Source: Nitrospira sp.
Lineage (GTDB): Bacteria > Nitrospirota > Nitrospiria > Nitrospirales > Nitrospiraceae
Reading direction: 5' to 3'
Length of the DNA: 64,000 bases
NCBI GenBank assembly: GCA_016715825.1
Contig: JADJXO010000002.1
Location: forward strand, 558,001-622,000
This document shows, in pieces, positions 35,135-44,464 of this stretch. Within the stretch, counting starts at the first letter, position 1. The number at the start of each line of letters is the position of its first letter. A model generated the notes under the pieces. That model worked only from the letters and a program-made list of their open reading frames with translations, was not told the DNA's origin and did no database searches. The position numbers and the translations under genes were made by a program.

Positions 35135-36073
35135 ATGCCCATGACGCTTCCCGTCGGTTGGGAGGGGGCCGATCATAACTTTCTGGGCATCGACGAACCC
35201 TGGTGCCATCCGGATCAAGCGGGCGTCTATGTCCTGCCGGCTCCCTACGAACATACCTCCAGCTACATCCGAGGATCAGACCGTGGTCCATCGGCTATCC
35301 TGGAAGCCTCCAGCCAGGTTGAGTTCTACGATGAACAACTTCGGGTTGAGCCCTATCGCGAGTGGGGTGGAATTGCAACGGCTACACCCCTGAATCTCGA
35401 GGGAAAGGTCGACCGAGCAGCAGTCGATGCCATCGAGGCGTTTGTCTCACCTCATGTCGGAACCGGACGGTTTGTAGTCACGTTGACCGGTGAACATACC
35501 GGTGCCTTGGGGGCGATTCGGGCCCATGCGAAGCGGTACGAGCAGATGACGGTCGTGCAGGTTGATGCCCACGGAGATCTGCGTGACGCCTACCAAGGGA
35601 ATCCCTTCAGCCATGCCAGCGTCATGGCGCGAGTGGTGGAGGATGGGTTGTCCTTGGTACAGGTAGGCATCCGATCGATCAGCCAGGAAGAGGTGGTCCG
35701 TATCGATGCCACGGATCGAATTACGACGTGGTTTGCCGCCACGATTCTTGATCCGTCTGGTCCCTATGAAGGCAGGGCATCGAAATGGATACCGGATGTC
35801 GTGGCGGCCTGTCGAACGCCTGTGTATCTCACCTTCGACTGCGACGGGCTGGACGCCTCGCTTGTCCCCGCACTCGGGACCCCTGAGCCTGGTGGACTTG
35901 GCTGGTATGATACGCTCAATCTGATCACGGCCCTTGCCAACGGACCAGGGATTGTGGGGATGGATGTCAGCGAAATCGCTCCCATTGAAGGGTTTGTCGC
36001 ACCGCAATTCACCGTCGCGCGGTTGATCTATCGAATGCTCGGTCGGATCAAGGTCGGCAAACGAGTCTATTAG
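35135..36073 (+). CDS. speB: Agmatinase
   Basis: A 312-residue ureohydrolase that splits agmatine into putrescine and urea, the step after the arginine decarboxylase upstream. The binuclear manganese ligands are intact: H121, D144, H146 and D148 in VDAHGDL, and D235 and D237 in FDCDGLDAS. The usual GGDH motif around H121 is replaced by GEHT, a mild difference. Arginase or formiminoglutamase activity cannot be excluded from sequence alone, but the neighbour gene makes agmatinase the best call. Confidence 0.9.
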   Translation: MPMTLPVGWEGADHNFLGIDEPWCHPDQAGVYVLPAPYEHTSSYIRGSDRGPSAILEASSQVEFYDEQLRVEPYREWGGIATATPLNLEGKVDRAAVDAIEAFVSPHVGTGRFVVTLTGEHTGALGAIRAHAKRYEQMTVVQVDAHGDLRDAYQGNPFSHASVMARVVEDGLSLVQVGIRSISQEEVVRIDATDRITTWFAATILDPSGPYEGRASKWIPDVVAACRTPVYLTFDCDGLDASLVPALGTPEPGGLGWYDTLNLITALANGPGIVGMDVSEIAPIEGFVAPQFTVARLIYRMLGRIKVGKRVY

Positions 36074-36107
36074 GGCCAGCCTTTTATATTGATAGCGTCC
36101 TCATCCT

Positions 36108-36845
36108 GTGGCTCACACCATCCGCATCAATAAATTTTTTACCGAACAGGGGATTTGCTCCCGGCGAGAAGCCGACCGGCTGATCGGGTCGGGTGCCGTC
36201 ACGATTAATGGTCGGGTGGCCAAACTCGGCGATCAGGTAGAGCCCACCGACGTCATTGCCCGAGCGGGGGAGGTGATCTCTTGGCGTAAGGCTGGTCTGT
36301 ACATCAAGTACCATAAGCCGGTCGGCGTGACGACTACGAGTGAGGCTCATATTCCTCGAAACATCATTGCAGAGATCGGACATCCTGAGCGGATTTTCCC
36401 GATCGGAAGACTGGATAAAGATTCCTCCGGCCTGATTCTACTGACGAACGACGGGGACATCGTCAACGACATCCTGCGGACCGAATTCGGCCATGAGCGA
36501 GAGTATCTGGTGCAGGTCGATCGGCCGTTCGACCAATCGTTTTTGGATCAGATGTCGTGCGGCGTAGTCATCCTCGGGAGTAGGACGAAGCCGTGTCGGA
36601 TGACGCGAGTTGGGCCAAATCGGTTTCGTATTGCACTCACCGAGGGGCGAAACCGGCAGATCAGGCGCATGTGCCAAGTGCTCGGCTATCGCGTGATCAA
36701 GCTCTACCGCACGAGGATCATGCACCTCACCGTCGAAGGGTTGGCCGTGGGAGAATGGAAAGAACTTACGACCGGTGAGCGAGAGGAACTGCTCAGAGCC
36801 GTGAGACGCCGTGAGCAGAGACCGGGTCTTGAGGGATCATCGTAG
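36108..36845 (+). CDS. rluF: RluF-type 23S rRNA pseudouridine synthase
   Basis: A 245-residue RsuA/RluB/RluF-family enzyme that isomerises uridine in RNA. The N-terminal S4 RNA-binding domain has the CSRREADRLI motif, and the catalytic domain contains the aspartate in IGRLDKDSSGLILLTNDG. The motif NRQIRRMCQVLGY near residue 185 supports RluF/RluB over RsuA. The start is a GTG at 36108. Which rRNA or tRNA base it modifies cannot be read here. A string of basic residues ends the protein. Confidence 0.88.
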   Translation: MAHTIRINKFFTEQGICSRREADRLIGSGAVTINGRVAKLGDQVEPTDVIARAGEVISWRKAGLYIKYHKPVGVTTTSEAHIPRNIIAEIGHPERIFPIGRLDKDSSGLILLTNDGDIVNDILRTEFGHEREYLVQVDRPFDQSFLDQMSCGVVILGSRTKPCRMTRVGPNRFRIALTEGRNRQIRRMCQVLGYRVIKLYRTRIMHLTVEGLAVGEWKELTTGEREELLRAVRRREQRPGLEGSS

Positions 36846-37087
36846 TCTCGCCCGTCTTGCCTCGCTCCATTCGACATACCGTCTGACCAGCGACTGCTAT
36901 TGGAACGCCATATTCCAAGCCTGGTTCAGGCTTGTCCCCCCACTGAACACCGTCGTGAGCGTTACGAAATCGTCAATCTAATTTTTAGATGGTTAACTAA
37001 TACATTATCTATTTGTCTATGGAACGGTCGATCCAGTACATCAGGAGTATGGGAATGTATTGCTCACATAACCATAAGGAGGGCGTC

Positions 37088-37414
37088 ATGAACGTTAAAG
37101 GTCTATCGAAAGCAGGAGTCCTGTTCGTTATCGTGGCGGCGGCATTGCTCATCGTGCCGAATGGGTTTGCAGCCGATCAGCCATCCAAGGGCAGTGGCGG
37201 CATGGAACTAAAAGCCAAGCCTGGTATACAGAAGAATTTGAACGTGAAGGATCTGGACGAGGAGGTATCACATTTGGAAGTAATTGATTCGAACGGAAAC
37301 GCCTACCTCCTTATTCCACTCAAGACGACCGGAGGAAACAAGCCGGTGGTAGCGGAAGACGGAAAGATCATTGTGGAGTATGTGCATCCATATGCTGGAA
37401 GACTTGGGAATTAA
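37088..37414 (+). CDS. Small exported hypothetical protein
   Basis: A 108-residue protein with AAGGAGGG before the ATG at 37088 and a clear signal peptide: basic MNVKGLSK, a hydrophobic core (AGVLFVIVAAALLIV) and a cleavage site near GFAAD. The mature part is small, charged and unfamiliar, with no cysteine motif. It is followed 83 bp later by a DUF2934 gene on the same strand. No function is assigned. Confidence 0.65.
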   Translation: MNVKGLSKAGVLFVIVAAALLIVPNGFAADQPSKGSGGMELKAKPGIQKNLNVKDLDEEVSHLEVIDSNGNAYLLIPLKTTGGNKPVVAEDGKIIVEYVHPYAGRLGN

Positions 37415-37497
37415 ACGGAGAGCCAAGAGGAGGGGTGGAAGCTGTCCCTCCTCTTGGTGGGATTAGAACAATAACCTTCACCCAAGGGAGGATGAAA

Positions 37498-37686
37498 ATG
37501 GAGCGCCATAAGGGTGATCGAAAGAAAGGGAATAGCGTCTCGCCAGAGGGGCTTGAATCGTCGATCCAAAGCAGGATCGCCAGACGTGCATATGAGCGCT
37601 ATCTCGAACGAGGCGGAGTGAGCGGGAACGAAATTGATGATTGGCTCCAGGCCGAGCGAGAAATCCAGCAAGAAGAGCACCGCTGA
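37498..37686 (+). CDS. DUF2934 family protein
   Basis: A 62-residue protein. The pattern RIARRAYERYLERGGVSGN, followed by DDWLQAEREI matches DUF2934, a small helical family found in many environmental bacteria, with no known function. I chose the second ATG at 37498 because AAGGGAGG is spaced six bases away; the ATG at 37492 directly abuts it. It lies within a run of small exported or accessory genes. Confidence 0.7.
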   Translation: MERHKGDRKKGNSVSPEGLESSIQSRIARRAYERYLERGGVSGNEIDDWLQAEREIQQEEHR

Positions 37687-37828
37687 ATGGCAACGGCGGC
37701 GGCTTATTTGATCCTGAACGGGTCTGCCGCCGCAGGTTCCCCTGCGACGGGGATCGTTGGAAGCTATTCGGAAAAAGACCGAGCGAGATAACGACTCCCT
37801 GTTGCAGGACGCGAGAGGAGGCATGATC

Positions 37829-38323
37829 ATGAACAAGGTTGTGGCCATTTTGAGCTTCGTTATCGTCGTCGGATCTGCAGCCCCCGAGGTCTCAAGGGCG
37901 CATAAGCAGGTAGCCTTTCAAGATGAGCGAGGGACACGTTTACTCATGCTTGCCGGACCCGATGAATACATGGGACCAGTCCGAGGAGTGAGGAGTTGTC
38001 GCGGCGGCATCGTCATGGAAGTGGGCCTGACCCATACGGATCCGCACCATCTTTTTAGTCCGGGTCGTCCCATCCTGGTGCTTACGGAGTTCTCAAATGG
38101 CGGACGGTGGCGCATGTTTAGTGCCTTTGAACGACGGATAGGGAGGCCCAGACGGATCTGGAACAGAATGTCAGCTTTGATTACGACCTTGTTTGCATCG
38201 GAGCGGCCCAGCCGTGCAGCGCGCTGCAGTCCAGACTGCCAAATCAGGAAAACGGGCCGCCATTATCGAGCGAGGCCGTTTCGTCGGCGGAGTTTGTGCC
38301 AATACAGGTACCATACCAAGTAA
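37829..38323 (+). CDS. Exported hypothetical protein, C-terminus runs into a relic
   Basis: A 164-residue reading frame. The ATG at 37829 is preceded by GAGGAGG with good spacing and the N-terminus is a signal peptide (MNKVVAILSFVIVVGSAAP). Residues 20-110 look like a small folded domain. From about residue 112 the composition turns into Arg/Ser/Cys-rich sequence because the frame overlaps the sthA relic in another reading frame. The natural C-terminus was probably lost, so this is likely a truncated or fused gene. No function recognised. Confidence 0.45.
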   Translation: MNKVVAILSFVIVVGSAAPEVSRAHKQVAFQDERGTRLLMLAGPDEYMGPVRGVRSCRGGIVMEVGLTHTDPHHLFSPGRPILVLTEFSNGGRWRMFSAFERRIGRPRRIWNRMSALITTLFASERPSRAARCSPDCQIRKTGRHYRARPFRRRSLCQYRYHTK

Positions 38324-38443
38324 AGCGTTTCGGGAAGCGGTCCTCACGGTGATGACCAGAGCCGAGTTGAATGATGGGCTCGGGCAACCTTGGCTGAATG
38401 CTACAAGGTCGCCGCATTGGACGCATTCAACAAGCTTGGGTAA
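38166..38443 (+). pseudogene. sthA: Relic of soluble pyridine nucleotide transhydrogenase
   Basis: Two separated pieces of SthA remain. The first reads FDYDLVCIGA, then after a lost base near 38205 PAVQRAAVQTAKSGKRAAII and GGVCANTGTIPSKAFREAV: the FAD-binding loop and the redox-region segment of the family. The second piece, in another frame from 38387 to the stop at 38443, reads TLAECYKVAALDAFNKLG, the C-terminus of SthA. Nearly 400 residues between them are missing. This is a deletion relic, not a functional gene. Confidence 0.75.
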
Positions 38444-38599
38444 GAACAATAGTAGGCTTACGAACTACCATCTAGTCATACATTCGTCGTCGGCATCTAT
38501 GCTCTTCGATCCCAAACCGCCCGTTCAAACCGCTACGGGACATGGCTTTTTAAAACTCCAAATCAAACCGGACGTCCGTAAACAGAAAGGAGCCGCTCA

Positions 38600-40066
38600 A
38601 TGAAAGTCCTGGCGTTCGTTCTCAGCTGGCTGATGTTTCCGGTGGTCGGCTACACTGAACAGGCCAAAGAATTATCGGCGGCGACATCGCTCCCGCCTGT
38701 TCAGTTCGGCCTCGAGGAACTTCATTCAAGTATTGATCGGACCCATCCGCTCCTGAGGGGAGCCGGAGCCGAAAAAACGATCGCCAAGGGGAAGATGTTG
38801 CAGGCACTGGGTGCCTTTGAGCCCACTCTCGTGAACGACACAGAGCTTGAACGCTTTATTTCAAGCGCGGACCCGAGCAAAGGGACTCAAACCGTTGGGT
38901 TTAACGACACACTGGTAGAAGCGCTTCACCCGTTGGGTTTTAGAGGCAGCGCCGGATTTCGCCAAGCAATCGGTGAGGCGAGAATTCCTGACTTGTCGTT
39001 CGGTGACGGTAATCAGCAGGTCATCCTGGGTGGCTTCCTGCCGTTGCTCAGGGGCTTGATGATCAATCCAGAACGCGCTGAGCAACAGCGGTCCGAGTTG
39101 GCCTCTCCTCGCGCAGACATCAGGATTGCCAAAACCAGACAAGACCTCTTCTTGGCGGCGGCTCATCAATACTGGGATTGGGTTGCGGCTGCCAAGTTGC
39201 TTGATGTCCAAAAGCGAGCCGTTGTTGTGGCGGAGGACCGCCATACGCTGGTGCAAGAGCTCGCGAACGCGGGGTCAGTCGCCGCCATCGACGTGACGGA
39301 AGCCGGACAGGAAGTGCACCGACGTCGTGACGTCGCGATCGCTGCGCGGCGAGGGCTCGAACAAGAAGCGTTCAAACTCTCCATGTTCCTGTGGGTAAAT
39401 GGCTCCCCGTCGGCCCCGCCGCTCGATCGTGTCCCGGATTTCCCCGTGGAAAGGCGGATGCCGACCGTGGACGACGTCTTGATTCAAAAAGTAAGGGCAC
39501 TCTCAGAACGACCAGAGGTCAAAGAGCTTGAAGTAGAGGCGAAAATCAACAACATCGACCTCGCTCTGGCCAAGAACAACCTGCTTCCGAGCCTAAACTT
39601 GGAGGCTGCACCGGCACGCTCTCCGGAGAAATTCGTGCTTGGGTTGGGCTATCGATTCGGCGTCGAACTGAGATTTCCTCTCCTGCAACGCCGAAGTCGC
39701 GGCGAAGTCCTGCAAGCGCAGGGCCAGGCGGAACGGCTCGTCATGGCGCAACAGTACCGGGAAAACCAAATCGTCGTCGACGTCGATAATGCCCTGTCTG
39801 CCATCGAGCGGGCTCGCGAACGGATGGAAGAAGCCACACAGGCGTTCCGTCTGGCCAAGATCGTCGAGGAGGGCGAGCGTTACCGCTACGGTGTCGGGTC
39901 CAGTAGCGTCCTATTCGTCAATCTGCGCGAACGCAACACCGTGGATTCGGAAATTCAGGTTGTTCGGGCGAAGGCCGAGTACCACAAGGCCTTGGCACTG
40001 TACCAGTGGGCTGTCGGAGCCTGGGCTAAGACCCCGAGCGATCCTCTGCAAGTGAATGAGCGATGA
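38600..40066 (+). CDS. TolC-family outer membrane protein, copy 1
   Basis: A 488-residue outer membrane efflux protein (OEP domain twice). A signal peptide (MKVLAFVLSWLMFPVVGY) precedes the helical hairpin repeats. Characteristic phrases are HPLLRGAGAEK, QYWDWVAAAKLLD and SSSVLFVNLRER, which recur in the three later copies. It forms trimeric channels that dock with a HlyD-type adaptor. AGAAAGGAGC before the ATG matches the ribosome sites of the other tolC copies. It is intact but more diverged than copies 2-4. The following ABC-like gene is broken. Confidence 0.9.
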   Translation: MKVLAFVLSWLMFPVVGYTEQAKELSAATSLPPVQFGLEELHSSIDRTHPLLRGAGAEKTIAKGKMLQALGAFEPTLVNDTELERFISSADPSKGTQTVGFNDTLVEALHPLGFRGSAGFRQAIGEARIPDLSFGDGNQQVILGGFLPLLRGLMINPERAEQQRSELASPRADIRIAKTRQDLFLAAAHQYWDWVAAAKLLDVQKRAVVVAEDRHTLVQELANAGSVAAIDVTEAGQEVHRRRDVAIAARRGLEQEAFKLSMFLWVNGSPSAPPLDRVPDFPVERRMPTVDDVLIQKVRALSERPEVKELEVEAKINNIDLALAKNNLLPSLNLEAAPARSPEKFVLGLGYRFGVELRFPLLQRRSRGEVLQAQGQAERLVMAQQYRENQIVVDVDNALSAIERARERMEEATQAFRLAKIVEEGERYRYGVGSSSVLFVNLRERNTVDSEIQVVRAKAEYHKALALYQWAVGAWAKTPSDPLQVNER

Positions 40067-40193
40067 CATGACGAACGAACGAGATCGTGCTAGGGTCTCC
40101 ATGAATATGGGATGCTGGTTCCGGATATGTTGGGCCTGCGTTTGACTTGAAGTCAACGCTCGCATGACTCGGAGAATCGTGGACCGCTGACAC

Positions 40194-41893
40194 ATGGGAC
40201 AATCACCCGGTACATCTCAGCCTAACCTCTTTCAAGTCTCACGGCATCTTGGGCGCTTTTCCAAGAGGAACGCAGAATTCTGGTTCTTGTCGTGTCGTAT
40301 TCGCTCGTGATCGGACTCTTCTCTCTGATCGTCCCGTTGACCGTCCAGGAATTGGTCAACACGTTTTCCTTCGCGATCCAACCGGTCATGATTGTGACAT
40401 TGGCGATTATCATGGTCGTCGTGCTGGCATTTGTGGGGCTGTTCAAAGCATTGCAACATTATGCGGTCGAGGTACTGCAGCGTCGTCTCTTTGTGAGGAC
40501 AGCTTTTGCCATGGCTCAGAAGCTGCCTCATATCCGACTTCAAGGCTTCAAACCCCAGGTCTCGAATTTGTTCATGGAAACGTCGTTCATGCAGCGTGCC
40601 TTGTCGGTCCTCCTCGTCGATCTCGTCCATGTGATTGTCGGCGGCTTCGTCGGGATGACCATTTTGGTCTTCTATCATCCCTACTTCATCCTGTTTGATT
40701 TGGTGCTGCTCCTGGGATTCACTCTCATTGTCTTTGTCTTGTCTCGTGGAGGGCTGCGGACCACCATCGCCATGTCTCACGCCAAGTACGAAGTCCTACA
40801 CTGGATGCAGGAAATTTCACGTAATCTTCTACACGTCAAGGCCACGGACAGCCGAGAGTTGCTTATTCAGAAAACCGACCAATTGACGGCAACGTATATC
40901 GAGTATCGCCGGGCACGCTTTGCCGTCCTCCTGCGGCAATTTATCGCTTCAGTCGGAGGACAAGCCCTGGCACATAGCGGTAACCTGGCGCTGGCCGGCT
41001 GGCTGCTGTCCATCGACCAATTGACCCTCGGGCAACTGGTCGCGGTTGAGGTCGTAGTGGGCAGCCTTCTCCTCAACTTTGATGCGGTCGTCAAGAGTAT
41101 CGGGCATGTATATTTCTTCTTCACGTCGTTGGAGGAACTCGAGGCCTTCTTCGCGCTCCCAAGAGAGGAACGCCGTCCTCCGCCGACGTCGACCGTGACT
41201 CTTGGTGATCCCAAGAATCATGGCATCCGGGTAACCGGTGTCGGATTGGGTGTGGTTCGCGACGAGACCCCCGTCTTCGCCAACCTTGACCTGGAGGTGG
41301 CCCCTGGAGAGAGGGTGGCCATCTATGCAAAGACCATTGCGGCCAGAATGGCGCTGGCCAGGGTGTTGGCTGGTCTCGAATCGCCGAGCAGCGGGTGCGT
41401 TTCCTATAACGATGTCGATCTCCGCCATCTTGATCTGAACCGTATCAATCAGCATCGTGGCTTCATGATTGATTCACAGTTGGCATTGATGGATGGCACG
41501 ATCGCGGACAATATTGTGTGGCGACGTTCCGCCGTCTCCTAGGACGATATCCGTTGGGCGCTTAGATTGACCCAACTTCAGGAAGAGATCACAAGTCTTC
41601 CGCAAGGGATTGACTCCGATATCAGTGTGTTTGGGGAGATCCCCGCCCCAACTCATATCCTGCGCATCTTGCTCGCCCGTGCCATTGTAGGACGCCCTGA
41701 ACTCCTGATCTTCGACGGGATGATTCACGACATGCAGCCGACCATACGGGATGCCATCCTTCGGCGAATCTGCTCAAGGGATGAATCCTGGACGGTCCTG
41801 TTCGTTTCGACCGACCCGAACTTAACGCCCTATGTGGATCGTCGCATTGTTCTTGAGGACTCGGGCACATCGGTGCCGTTATTGCCTTCCTGA
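40194..41893 (+). pseudogene. ABC-exporter-like membrane protein, copy 1, disrupted
   Basis: Alignment by eye with the intact copy at 50432-52111 shows the same protein. The reading frame starts at ATG 40194 (NLFQVSRHLGRFSK), loses one base at about 40264-40266, continues as ERRILVLVVSYSLVIGLFSL, and meets an amber TAG at 41540-41542 where the copy has tyrosine (SYDDL). The frame then continues as DDIRWALRLTQLQ to 41893. Its nucleotide-binding half also lacks Walker A residues (AIYAKTIAARMAL), the signature motif and the catalytic glutamate (LLIFDGMI). Two independent lesions make a pseudogene likely. Confidence 0.85.
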
Positions 41894-41907
41894 CGAGGGG
41901 CCGGTGA

Positions 41908-43332
41908 TTATTTCGATCCCCGTCCAGCCTTCGGCAAAAGCGTATCGATGATCGTATGTGATCGTTCCTCGTAGTCAGGCGGGAACAGGTTGAATCGTCG
42001 CCAGAGTTCGTACCAGAGTGGGACTCGATTCAGAATGACCCACCCCATCGCCTTTGTGCCTTGGCGGACATGTGACTGTTCCGGCCAGGGGCGATCGTCG
42101 AGGTCGGGAACGACCCAGAATCGATAGTTGCCCTTTCCGTCATCGACTTGGTCGATTACCTTGATCACGCCCGAATAGGTCCCGGCCATCAATTCGGGCC
42201 AGGCGGGAAGAGGAATGGCTGGGATGCCATAGAAGAGGAGTTTGACTTTCCGACCGACGTTCAAGAGAGGCGCATCCAGTCCGTCTGCCGTCATCTCAAT
42301 CGCCTTGTCTGTGCTGGTGGGGGAAAGCCGCACCAATGTGTCGCCCTGCTGCACGGTTTCGCCGACCCCGACTTTGGCCATCTTGACGACCGTGCCGTCG
42401 ATCGGCGCCAAAATATTACTGGCCAGCCGGCGGTGCTCGGCATTTGACCGTCGCAGCGAGACATCGGCGAGCTGGTCGGCGACTTTGGCGGCTTCGGCGA
42501 CCGATGCATCACGAGTCGCCTCCGCATCAAGCAGGCGCTGCAACATCTCTGCGCTCACTTGATCGCGTCCGAACCCTAATGATCTCATGGCCTCTTCCGC
42601 TGCTCGGAGATTCGACTGCGAACCCTCAAGATCCGCCTGGCTTGTGGTATCTGTTTGGACCGCCAGCTCCAACTCTCGCTGAGACACCAAGCCTCGCTTG
42701 AGGAGTTGTTTGTGCCGCTCGAGGTTAAGCACGGCGGTGATGGCGGCGATCTTGGCTGCCTCCACCTGCTGGTGCGCTTGGCGCACCTTGTTTCCGGCCT
42801 CAACGACTCGGGCCTCCGCCGATGGGATGGCAGCCTTCACCAGATTCCGCATTTCTACGATGCGCTTGTCGAGCTGGTCGACTCTGGCCAATGCCGCGCG
42901 TTTGGTCCTTTCGAGCGCCTCCTTCCGTTGATCAAGAAAGGCGAGTAAGTCGGGTGACAGGAAGTTAGGATCAGTATCTTCCAATTCGAGAATGAGGTCG
43001 CCTTTCTGAACCAGGTCACCTTCTAATGCGTGCCATGTCTTGATGCGGCCGGTAATCTGAGCCTCGACGTCTTGAGGCCGCTCGTGGGGAGTGTAGGCGG
43101 ACATCTGGCCGGTCACGGTCACGGTCTGCGTCCACGGGACGAAGATGATGGTGAGCAAGAAGAGTGCGAACAGGAGGATCGGGAGACGAGAAGAAAATCT
43201 CCATCCTTCCGGAAGCTGTGCGCTCCTCCAAGACTGGAGTGGTGGAAGCGGCGAGCGTCGATGGCGATTCCTGGAGCCGAGCCCTCCTGATCGAGAGAGG
43301 GGCTTCTTGTCAGGCCAAGGCCCAGGCTCCAC
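41908..43332 (-). CDS. HlyD-family membrane fusion protein, copy 1
   Basis: A 474-residue periplasmic adaptor. A basic N-terminus and one membrane segment (LPILLFALFLLTIIFV) are followed by a barrel-sandwich hybrid half-motif (ITGRIKTWHALEGDLVQKGD), a long coiled coil and the second half (LAPIDGTVVKMAKVGVGETV). It links an inner-membrane component to TolC. It lies convergent to the broken ABC-like gene, only 14 bp from its end, so the operon order is rearranged compared with copy 2. I chose the GTG at 43332, with AAAGGGAGG six bases upstream. Confidence 0.88.
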   Translation of the reverse strand: MEPGPWPDKKPLSRSGGLGSRNRHRRSPLPPLQSWRSAQLPEGWRFSSRLPILLFALFLLTIIFVPWTQTVTVTGQMSAYTPHERPQDVEAQITGRIKTWHALEGDLVQKGDLILELEDTDPNFLSPDLLAFLDQRKEALERTKRAALARVDQLDKRIVEMRNLVKAAIPSAEARVVEAGNKVRQAHQQVEAAKIAAITAVLNLERHKQLLKRGLVSQRELELAVQTDTTSQADLEGSQSNLRAAEEAMRSLGFGRDQVSAEMLQRLLDAEATRDASVAEAAKVADQLADVSLRRSNAEHRRLASNILAPIDGTVVKMAKVGVGETVQQGDTLVRLSPTSTDKAIEMTADGLDAPLLNVGRKVKLLFYGIPAIPLPAWPELMAGTYSGVIKVIDQVDDGKGNYRFWVVPDLDDRPWPEQSHVRQGTKAMGWVILNRVPLWYELWRRFNLFPPDYEERSHTIIDTLLPKAGRGSK

Positions 43333-43476
43333 AAGCCGCCTCCCTTTGGACCTCAAGCGTCAGAGCCTCCTCAGGCACCTGCTATCATACTAAGCCGACC
43401 AGGGTTCCCACAAACTTTCGGTCTAAACGGTAAGAATGGGCTTGAACTGTTTGTAGTGGGAGGCGGTGCAGTCGGA

Positions 43477-44348
43477 TCATGCCAGGACATCACGGCGGGC
43501 AGCGGCTAAGAGGGCCACCACTGCCGGATGTTTGAGCCGCCGCTCAACCGTGATCGCGTAAAATTTTTGCCTGACGGAATCGAGCGCCCCTCCCACCATA
43601 TGGCGGCGATTTCTCTCATCACGTGATCCAGGGAACAGTCCATGGCCTTCCTGACCGAAGGCCTTTAACGTCGCGCTATCTTCGAACTCTCCAATAATAG
43701 TCGGGGATAGGTGGTGGCGTGCGAACCAGTCGTCCAACACTGCGAAGCATCCTTGAGGTGGGGAATAAAGGGGCCGCTCAAGATCGAGGAAATTGCGGCG
43801 GTACTGCACCGCTAGTTTGGGCGTCGCAAAGAAGGTGACGCCCGATTCCCCCATGAGATGGTTATAGGTCCGCACCTTAATCGTCGGCGGTGCTGGAGTA
43901 TCAGCGATGACTAGATCCAGCCCATGGATGGCCAGGTCGGCCAGCAGCTGGTCCAACTTATCCTCCCAACAGATTAGGCGTGTTGATGGGGATTGTCTCG
44001 AGGTCGACTCCAAAAGTCGGGCGGCCAACAGCTTGGGGACCACGTCGACAATGCCAACCGTCAGGCGAATCGGACGGCCGCTACCCCGTCCCTTCATCGT
44101 ATTCATCAAGTCTTGCCCGATGGAGAAGATGTCTTCGGCGTACCTGAAGGCGACACGACCCATTTCAGTCAATTTAAGCTGACGCCCGGTTCGGACGAAC
44201 AGCTTTTCCCCTAAACTGTCCTCCAAGACCCGAATCTGTGCGCTGATCGTGGGTTGAGCGAGTCAAGCTCCTTGCAAGCCTTGGCCACAGTGCCGTGTTT
44301 CGCAACCGACCAGAAATAGAGAAGATGGTGATAATTCAGCCATTCCAT
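43477..44348 (-). pseudogene. LysR-type regulator (NhaR-like), copy 1, frameshifted
   Basis: The paralogue at 44465-45367 shows the expected protein of about 290 residues: start MEWLNYHHLLYF at 44348, helix-turn-helix, then AQPTISAQIRVLED. A single base is missing between 44264 and 44265 (a C on the coding strand, after GAGCTT), which breaks the recognition helix. The remaining frame (43477-44226) encodes the effector-binding domain intact (LDLVIADTPAPP, GEFEDSATLKAFGQEG). Either the gene is dead or the base is an assembly error. Confidence 0.8.
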
Positions 44349-44464
44349 GGTGCCGCACTATACAAAGAAACAAGGGATGACTCCAGACCAAGGACCAGGT
44401 TGCTCCTGTACGGTGCCAAAACAGAGACGGAGGTACGGAGAGTGTAGCCAGGGTCGAGGTGGTA

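Noticed and set aside
41540..41542. Programmed readthrough or recoding of the amber codon in ABC copy 1
   Set aside because: The same gene also has a frameshift near 40265, so decay is simpler; no recoding element is visible.
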